Shown here piece by piece: positions 13,018-13,041 of a stretch of DNA of 13,041 nt. The notes beneath the pieces were generated by a model. It had not been told where the DNA came from. It saw only the letters and a list, made by a program, of their open reading frames with translations, and did not search any database. The position numbers and the translations under genes were made by a program. This stretch comes from DASPKW01 sp038244055 (GTDB lineage Bacteria; Planctomycetota; Phycisphaerae; Tepidisphaerales; Tepidisphaeraceae), in NCBI GenBank assembly GCA_038244055.1, contig JBBRTW010000179.1, forward strand, positions 1 through 13,041, given 5' to 3'. The first letter of the stretch is position 1. The number at the start of each line of letters is the position of its first letter.

Positions 13018-13041
13018 GGCCAGGATGTTCGTTCGGATACA
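13016..13041 (+). CDS. 5' fragment of an ORF, possibly an IS transposase
   Basis: ATG at 13016 with AGGAG 6 nt upstream starts MARMFVRI and runs off the window. MFVRI-type openings are common in IS4-superfamily (IS1634-like) transposases, and the hairpin over the ribosome binding site also suits an insertion sequence. Eight residues cannot prove the family. The left end of such an element would have to lie between 12861 and 12957, but no terminal repeat can be defined with one end visible. Confidence 0.35.

Overview
The window looks like a GC-rich chromosomal segment from a planctomycete-type bacterium, probably Phycisphaerae or Tepidisphaeraceae-like. This is inferred from a prepilin-type FTLVELL protein with an H-X9-DG-like C-terminus, secreted CAZyme-type proteins, weak or absent Shine-Dalgarno sequences at several genes, and many intergenic repeats. 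No rRNA, tRNA or CRISPR array was seen.

Layout. Bases 1-299 hold only palindromic and heptad repeats. Then, on the minus strand, come a class I SAM methyltransferase and, just upstream of it and overlapping it by 50 bp, (R)-citramalate synthase cimA. CimA is the first enzyme of the threonine-independent isoleucine route. Upstream of cimA is a complete candidate isoleucine attenuator: a -35/-10 promoter, an 18-codon leader ORF with five Ile codons, and three mutually exclusive RNA pairings ending in an intrinsic terminator. This is the most interesting thing in the window. Next on the minus strand are a type II pseudopilin-like protein and a small secreted cupredoxin. Divergent from the cupredoxin are an HD-domain phosphohydrolase, whose C-terminus is built from an inserted palindromic repeat pair, and a family PL9 pectate lyase coupled to it through an ATGA overlap. 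They are followed by a SlyD-type FKBP isomerase on the plus strand.

Convergent to slyD lies a minus-strand pair: an MlaD/MCE-domain protein and, coupled to it by ATGA, a previously uncalled 52-residue single-span membrane protein. Divergent from these is a secreted heparinase II/III-like polysaccharide lyase. A UGT/MGT-family glycosyltransferase lies convergent to that lyase. The window ends with the first codons of a possible transposase, whose ribosome binding site is buried in a hairpin.

Between genes, five tracts show strict or degenerate 7-nt periodicity, each with its own heptamer. Three of them abut a stop codon (0 to 5 nt) and a fourth ends about 10 nt away. One, (GGGTTCA)n on the minus strand, has G-quadruplex potential. 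Four other palindromic repeat families occupy most remaining gaps. Apart from cimA and the methyltransferase, HD/PL9 and mlaD/small protein pairs, the genes do not form one pathway. The two polysaccharide lyases suggest use of plant or algal uronic-acid polymers.
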